From assembly GCA_002363515.1 (NCBI GenBank), contig DEVX01000045.1:1-10701 (forward strand): 10,701 bases of DNA, given 5' to 3'. Both the position numbers and the translations under genes were made by a program. Numbering within the stretch: position 1 is the first letter of the stretch; each line of letters starts with the position of its first letter. Below, piece after piece: positions 5,817 through 10,701 of the stretch. The notes below the pieces were generated by a model that saw only the letters and a program-made list of their open reading frames with translations, was not told the origin of the DNA and searched no databases. The stretch comes from Candidatus Saccharibacteria bacterium UBA3225 (GTDB lineage Bacteria; Patescibacteriota; Saccharimonadia; Saccharimonadales; Saccharimonadaceae).

Positions 5817-5856
5817 ACAAAAAGGCCGCCCCACTTTCTGGGACGGCCGCTTTTTA
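5817..5856. terminator. Strong bidirectional terminator
   Basis: GGCCGCCCCA (5824-5833) pairs with TGGGACGGCC (5839-5848) with one mismatch and a 5-nt loop. It is flanked by an A run on the left and five T on the right, so it works on both strands. It ends the 5315-5788 gene and the htrA operon, whose stop codon is at 5865. Confidence 0.9.
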
Positions 5857-5864
5857 TATCTTTT

Positions 5865-7142
5865 TTATTCCTGATAGGCTTCTAGCGTGACATTGACGAC
5901 TTGTTCTTTACCGTCGCGCAAGATGGTGACTTTAATAGTGTCGCCTACCTTATATTCGCCAACTAGCGTCGACACCGAACCAGCATGGCCAACTTCAACA
6001 TTGCCAATTTTTGTAATTATGTCTTTGTCTTTAATTCCCGCTTTGTCGGCTGGACCACTTGGAAGAACTGATGATCCGTTCTTTGAAGAATTATATACAT
6101 ACGCGCCCTGCTTGACTGAGAGGTTGTATTCTTTAGCAACGTCCGGCGTGATAACCAAATAGCTTAGCCCCATATATGCACGCTCCGCCTTTCCATCATC
6201 CATGATGCGCTTGAGCATGCCTTTCACAGCAGATATCGGGATTGCAAAACCGAGCCCTTCGGCAGTAGTTGAAGTGGCCGTATTAATACCGATTACATCG
6301 CCGGCAGCATTAACTAAAGGCCCACCAGAATTACCAGGATTAATCGCCGCGTCGGTCTGAAGCATATCTGACAAATATTCAACGTTACTACCGTCTGAAT
6401 CGCCAGCCTCGATAGAGCGCCCCATACCACCAATTATGCCCTGGGTTACAGAGTTTTGGTATGCGCCGAGCGCGTTACCAATGGCCAGAACTGGTTGACC
6501 AACCGCTATCGTCTTGGAGTCGCCCAGCTTCACGACTGGAAGGTCTTTGGCGTTATTGATCTTGAGATAGGCAACATCATTAAGTGGGTCGAGACCCAGT
6601 AATTCGACATCACTATAAGTATCACCATCGTCAGTGATGACTTTAATATTTCTTGCACCCTTTACGACATGCTTATTTGTAATAACGTAGCCGTCAGAGC
6701 TTACAATCATGCCTGTACCAGCCGACTGCGATGTGCCGCCGAATCCATAGTAGCTCGAGGCGCTATAGCTCTCGCTAACAATCGAGACTACGGCAGGAGT
6801 CACTTTGCCGACGATGTTAGCAATGGATGTCTCTTCGAACTCTACCGAATTACCCGTATAGTACCCGTCCGAATTAGAAACCGTAGTAGTAGCGGCCGGC
6901 GTTGTTAGTACTTTATAGAAAGCAAAGCCACCCAGTCCGCAGCCCACCATCGCAATGAGTACGGCAAAAATTGCTAACCCAAGCGCTGCACCGCCACCAC
7001 GTTGGCGCGGTGGCCTATCGATAACCGGCGTTTCCGGTTTTTTATTTAAACTAGGCGAATCGGGGCGATAATTGCGCCAATCATCTTGCTTTCGCTCCGT
7101 AGATTCGGTGTTTTTAAGGCTTTCTGAATTCCCACTGTCCAT
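5865..7142 (-). CDS. HtrA/DegP-family membrane-anchored serine protease with one PDZ domain
   Basis: This is a trypsin-like protease of the HtrA family, which degrades misfolded or damaged proteins outside the cytoplasmic membrane. Residues 1-50 are a polar, proline-rich cytoplasmic tail and about 52-77 one membrane helix. The protease domain spans about 105-315, with the catalytic triad at His158 (TNKHVV), Asp189 (NDVAYLKI) and Ser272 (GNSGGP). One PDZ domain follows (about 322-420), holding the usual GPADKAGIKDKDIITKIG motif. The triad is intact and the length (425) is normal for single-PDZ HtrA. The ATG is preceded by AAAGGAG at a short 4-nt spacing. The gene starts 13 nt after the stop of the upstream membrane protein gene, so the two are almost certainly cotranscribed. 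Whether it should be called HtrA, HhoA or DegP-like cannot be settled here. Confidence 0.93.
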   Translation of the reverse strand: MDSGNSESLKNTESTERKQDDWRNYRPDSPSLNKKPETPVIDRPPRQRGGGAALGLAIFAVLIAMVGCGLGGFAFYKVLTTPAATTTVSNSDGYYTGNSVEFEETSIANIVGKVTPAVVSIVSESYSASSYYGFGGTSQSAGTGMIVSSDGYVITNKHVVKGARNIKVITDDGDTYSDVELLGLDPLNDVAYLKINNAKDLPVVKLGDSKTIAVGQPVLAIGNALGAYQNSVTQGIIGGMGRSIEAGDSDGSNVEYLSDMLQTDAAINPGNSGGPLVNAAGDVIGINTATSTTAEGLGFAIPISAVKGMLKRIMDDGKAERAYMGLSYLVITPDVAKEYNLSVKQGAYVYNSSKNGSSVLPSGPADKAGIKDKDIITKIGNVEVGHAGSVSTLVGEYKVGDTIKVTILRDGKEQVVNVTLEAYQE

Positions 7143-7155
7143 AATTCTCCTTTCC

Positions 7156-7968
7156 TTAAATATTAAAATTGGGCACTGAATAGAAAAATACCATTAGAAT
7201 CATAACTAAAGCTGAAAAAATTGCTGGTGCTAATATGTCATCGGCGCGAATTTTGCCATCATGGCGGATTGCAGACTTGTAGCCATGCGCAAATACAAAG
7301 AGCATAATGCCAGATACGATTGGAAATTGCGGAATGGCAAAGCTCGAAAGAAAACCTGTCGTAGCGGCGCGACCGAGTTGATAAGCAATCGTCCAATGAT
7401 AGAAAATCCAATACAATTCCGACATCATCATACCGAAAATAAAAGTAGTTAGGACGAAATCATGATCATCGCTCTGGATAAGAACGTGCCGCGTAGCACC
7501 ATAGCCGATAATGAAGCTAACTATAACGCCAATAAGAGGATCTATCTGTGCAGTAACTAGGGATAATGCAAAAGCGCCAAAGAAGGTCGCAAATAGAGCC
7601 TGAATTTCCGTAGCGAGACCGGAGCTTAGTGGCTTGATGGCTACTAGCCATGCCGCATAAATGATAGTAAGAATTATTTGCCAAAAGTTGACGGAGCCTC
7701 CTGCTGGATTAGCCAAGTAAACCAACAGCGCAAGACTGATGCCGACCGTAAAATCGACAAGATTCGCTTTTAGATTTAGCCACCAATAGCGAGGGCGCAC
7801 GGCTACCACGCGCCATTTAGACAACAGAACTAAGATAATCGCAAAAACCCAATTTGCACTCACCACGGTTAATGCCGTTGAGACGACTGCAAGGCCAATA
7901 CTGAGCATAACGTGTGTCGCCGTACTAAGTGCGTTGCGACCGCGTCTTAACATGACGTAATCTGCCAT
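7156..7968 (-). CDS. Polytopic membrane protein of unknown function
   Basis: The 270-residue protein has about eight or nine hydrophobic helices and a short basic start (MADYVMLRRGRNALS). The most polar stretches are about residues 50-70 (basic) and the RHVLIQSDDHDF loop near 162-172. No transporter or enzyme motif is recognised. It is the first gene of an operon with the HtrA-type protease 13 nt downstream, so it may be a partner or a substrate of that protease; this is inference from position only. The ATG at 7968 has no Shine-Dalgarno. An extended -10 ends 10 nt before it, so the mRNA would have a leader of 3 or 4 nt. It is divergent from lepB. Confidence 0.82.
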   Translation of the reverse strand: MADYVMLRRGRNALSTATHVMLSIGLAVVSTALTVVSANWVFAIILVLLSKWRVVAVRPRYWWLNLKANLVDFTVGISLALLVYLANPAGGSVNFWQIILTIIYAAWLVAIKPLSSGLATEIQALFATFFGAFALSLVTAQIDPLIGVIVSFIIGYGATRHVLIQSDDHDFVLTTFIFGMMMSELYWIFYHWTIAYQLGRAATTGFLSSFAIPQFPIVSGIMLFVFAHGYKSAIRHDGKIRADDILAPAIFSALVMILMVFFYSVPNFNI

Positions 7969-7978
7969 AACTTTAATA

Positions 7979-7987
7979 ATTTTAGCA
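7979..7987 (-). promoter_or_regulatory. Extended -10 promoter of the membrane protein-htrA operon
   Basis: On the minus strand, 7987-7979 reads TGCTAAAAT. The transcription start would be at about 7972-7971, 3 or 4 nt before the ATG. The same nine-base word faces the other way at 8012-8020, with only 24 bases between the two, so the two promoters must overlap in their upstream parts. Confidence 0.55.
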
Positions 7988-8011
7988 CGTGTCGGCGTTT
8001 TCCGCCACTTA

Positions 8012-8020
8012 TGCTAAAAT
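8012..8020 (+). promoter_or_regulatory. Extended -10 promoter of lepB, leaderless
   Basis: TGCTAAAAT at 8012-8020 is followed by exactly seven bases and the ATG at 8028. This places the usual transcription start on the A of the start codon. No ribosome site is present. Confidence 0.58.
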
Positions 8021-8027
8021 AATCTTT

Positions 8028-8669
8028 ATGGAACAAAAACCCACATTTGGACAAAAATACCCCGCATTAAAAGATATTCTGAGTTTTCTACTATTTGTAG
8101 GTGCGGTAGCTTTGGGCACTTTTGTCTTGAACAGTTTCATTTTTCGCAGTTATAACGTGGTTGGTGGCAGTATGGAAAATACGTTACATTCCGGCGACCG
8201 CGTAATTGTAAACCGAATTCCAGTTAGTCTAGCTCACCTCAATGAGAAAGAGTATATACCAGAACGTGGGCAAATAATCGTATTTGCCAACGGTGGCAAT
8301 TCTTCCATTACAAATTGCGAGCCCATAGATGGCGTAGTAGATCAATATATCATCAAGCGCGTCATCGCCTTCCCAGGCGAGCGCGTCACACTTCAAAATA
8401 GCGTCTTGACTGTCTACAACGACGAGCATCCAGAAGGCTTTAATCCAGACGAAGATACGCGCAAATCCGACACGGATGGTCCTAAAAAAACAATATCTGG
8501 CTCGGTTAATATAATCGTACCCGAAGGTGAGTTGTTCGTATCGGGAGATAATCGCGAAGGCTCAAATTCGTACGATTCGCGCAACGGCCTAGGCACAATT
8601 CCGTTTTGCCGAGTGGTTGGTCCAGTTTCTACCAGAATTTTCCCTTTTACGGGAGTTCGCTTCTTCTGA
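8028..8669 (+). CDS. lepB: Signal peptidase I
   Basis: This enzyme cuts signal peptides from proteins leaving through Sec or Tat, at the outer face of the membrane. One membrane anchor lies at about 15-38. The catalytic serine is Ser48 in GGSMENTL and the general-base lysine is Lys110 in IIKRVIAFPGE. The conserved SGDN box is at 172-175, followed by NSYDSR, as in the type I family. At 213 residues it is a compact, single-anchor form. The start is the ATG at 8028 (MEQKP), because the -10 box lies seven bases upstream; a longer in-frame GTG at 7989 lies upstream of the -10 box and is rejected. The TGA stop gives a normal length. It ends 3 bp from the stop of the convergent rmuC, and no terminator is seen between them. 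Confidence 0.95.
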   Translation: MEQKPTFGQKYPALKDILSFLLFVGAVALGTFVLNSFIFRSYNVVGGSMENTLHSGDRVIVNRIPVSLAHLNEKEYIPERGQIIVFANGGNSSITNCEPIDGVVDQYIIKRVIAFPGERVTLQNSVLTVYNDEHPEGFNPDEDTRKSDTDGPKKTISGSVNIIVPEGELFVSGDNREGSNSYDSRNGLGTIPFCRVVGPVSTRIFPFTGVRFF

Positions 8670-8672
8670 TTT

Positions 8673-9761
8673 TTACTCTTCAAGCAAAGGGCGCTCTACG
8701 ATAACTGGATCCACGCTGGTTTCGCCTGTTGTAATCTTTACAACATCTTTATCAATGAGCGAAAGTGATTTATATGCTGTATTGTAGTGGTTTACGGTCG
8801 TACCTAGCGATGAGCCAAGTTTGTTCATGTAGGTATCGAAGGCTGTAATATGCTGCCCAAGTTTAGCTACACGCGCTTGGATTTCGGCGGTATCTTTTTC
8901 TATCTCGAGACTACGAAGCCCTTGTAAAATTGTCTGCAGATAGGCCATAAAGCTAGTCGGACTAACGATGATTACTTTTTTGTCGCGATATGCATACTCT
9001 ATTAGATCACGCTCGGTTCCAGTAGTCCCAACTTTATTAATAAGTAAATCATAATAAAGGCTTTCGGACGGGATAAACATGAAGGCGAATTCCATAGTTT
9101 TTTCGTGCGGACGGATATACTTTGAAGTCTCGTCGATGCGCCCTTTTAGATCATCGCGGACCTTTTTCGCGAAAGCCGTGCGCTCGGCTTTATCCTTTGC
9201 CGCCACCATGCGGTTGTAATTTTCGAGCGAAAACTTGGAATCAATTGGAAGAATTTTACCCTTGTCGAGAAACACAACTGCATCGACAATTTCACCATCT
9301 TTAAACTTATATTGAAGAGAGTATGATCCGACTGGCAAAACATTACCGAGCACAGTATCGAGATAGTATTCGCCAAAAACGCCACGTTGCTTAGGGTTCT
9401 GCAAAACGGATTGAAGAGTCTTAAGCTCGTCGGCAACCGATTCAACGTGCTTGTTGGTTTCATTAATAGTTGCAAGTCGCTCAGAAATTTCAGCGATCGT
9501 ACGCTTACTGTCGCGCATCTGACGACCAGATTCGGTCAGTTGGCGCGAAATCGATTCTTGAACGCGCGTGTTGTTATAGTCGATCTTGCGATTGACCGCT
9601 TCGTTCATATGGTCAATTTTATCCTGCGTGCGCTTATTTTCGCGATCGATTTTTTCGTCAAGGCTACGCGAGAGGGTGTTCAATTTACTTGTCAAAATTA
9701 TAATTGTTGTCAAAAATACAACAATCAATATTACGACCAAAACGATAGTTAAAATATCCAT
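8673..9761 (-). CDS. rmuC: RmuC family DNA recombination protein
   Basis: RmuC proteins limit DNA inversions and rearrangements and have a restriction-endonuclease-like core; their exact substrate is not settled. From the ATG at 9761 the product has 362 residues. It starts with one membrane helix (about 2-24) and a long coiled coil (about 27-118). The RmuC core follows: RGVFGEYYL with the acidic Glu near 131, VDAVVFL with Asp near 160, and PIDSKF with Asp174 and Lys176, consistent with a PD-(D/E)xK-like site. FMFIPSE and VIIVSPTSF motifs come next. The longer frame from TTG at 9767 is rejected because a TATAAT box ends exactly seven bases before the ATG. The gene lies just downstream of the dnaK terminator and converges on lepB. 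Confidence 0.92.
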   Translation of the reverse strand: MDILTIVLVVILIVVFLTTIIILTSKLNTLSRSLDEKIDRENKRTQDKIDHMNEAVNRKIDYNNTRVQESISRQLTESGRQMRDSKRTIAEISERLATINETNKHVESVADELKTLQSVLQNPKQRGVFGEYYLDTVLGNVLPVGSYSLQYKFKDGEIVDAVVFLDKGKILPIDSKFSLENYNRMVAAKDKAERTAFAKKVRDDLKGRIDETSKYIRPHEKTMEFAFMFIPSESLYYDLLINKVGTTGTERDLIEYAYRDKKVIIVSPTSFMAYLQTILQGLRSLEIEKDTAEIQARVAKLGQHITAFDTYMNKLGSSLGTTVNHYNTAYKSLSLIDKDVVKITTGETSVDPVIVERPLLEE

Positions 9762-9768
9762 AAGCAAT

Positions 9769-9774
9769 ATTATA
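9769..9774 (-). promoter_or_regulatory. -10 box of rmuC, leaderless
   Basis: A perfect TATAAT (9774-9769, minus strand) is followed by seven bases and the ATG at 9761, so transcription should begin on the start codon. No ribosome site and no clear -35 are present. It directly follows the T tract of the dnaK terminator. Confidence 0.55.
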
Positions 9775-9777
9775 CAA

Positions 9778-9812
9778 TAAAAAATACCCCAACGCGAGCT
9801 GGGGTATTTTTG
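9778..9812 (-). terminator. Rho-independent terminator of dnaK
   Basis: On the minus strand, AAAAATACCCC pairs with GGGGTATTTTT around a loop of about 10 bases (the outermost loop bases can also pair), followed by a T tract. It lies 15 nt after the dnaK stop. The flanks are symmetrical, so it could also act on the plus strand, but no plus-strand gene ends here. Confidence 0.85.
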
Positions 9813-9826
9813 GCTAGCTTAATTGA

Positions 9827-10701
<875 letters not shown>

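Noticed and set aside
6900..6990. Cysteine in the HtrA membrane segment as a lipobox
   Set aside because: The segment starts after 50 polar residues and has no signal-peptide layout, so it is better read as a plain membrane anchor.
7989..8027. Longer lepB start at the GTG at 7989
   Set aside because: The -10 box of lepB lies inside this stretch, so it would not be transcribed.
8667..8669. Recoding of TGA as glycine, as in SR1/Gracilibacteria
   Set aside because: TGA ends lepB at the family's normal end point. No in-frame TGA interrupts any of the other genes.
8641..8672. Terminator between convergent lepB and rmuC
   Set aside because: The only hairpin (TCCC/GGGA near 8641-8654) is 4 bp and is not followed by a T tract on either strand.

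Overview
The window looks like a piece of a bacterial chromosome from the Candidate Phyla Radiation (Patescibacteria), most likely Candidatus Saccharibacteria (TM7). The pointers are a short EF-Ts, a compact layout, an exported protein ending in the VirB2/TrbC-like two-helix module common in that group, a MIP channel with a lysine-rich tail, and many promoters of the extended -10 type (TGnTAAAAT). Several of these promoters sit so close to the ATG that the mRNA would be leaderless. The lineage call is inference from gene content, not from a marker-gene tree. TGA works as a stop at the end of lepB, so the recoded UGA=Gly of SR1/Gracilibacteria is not in use here.

Layout, left to right. Minus strand: the 5' end of a probable pheS (1-177), preceded by a small tail-anchored membrane protein (214-441). 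Plus strand: a MIP/aquaporin-like channel with a basic N-terminal tail (573-1601) and its terminator. Next is a two-gene plus-strand operon (1722-3669): a single-pass membrane protein and a secreted protein whose C-terminus resembles a type IV secretion pilin. A bidirectional terminator at about 3700 separates this from rpsB-tsf on the minus strand (3731-5091). Across a 223-bp divergent regulatory region lies a plus-strand gene of unknown function (5315-5788) with a near-consensus promoter and unusual codon use. After another bidirectional terminator comes a minus-strand operon of a polytopic membrane protein and an HtrA-type serine protease (5865-7968). It is divergent from lepB, signal peptidase I (8028-8669). 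lepB converges with rmuC (8673-9761, minus), and the window ends inside dnaK (9827 to the right edge, minus).

How the genes fit together: much of the window deals with translation (pheS, rpsB, tsf) and with protein folding, export and quality control (dnaK, lepB, htrA). The 1722-3669 operon is the accessory-looking part. Its products are predicted to lie in the membrane or outside it, where LepB and HtrA would also act.

I saw no tRNA, rRNA, CRISPR array, insertion sequence, transposase or replication origin. No gene-free stretch exceeds 300 bases; the longest, 5092-5314, is filled with promoters and hairpins described below. Promoters, hairpins and terminators were read by eye and were not scored by a program.
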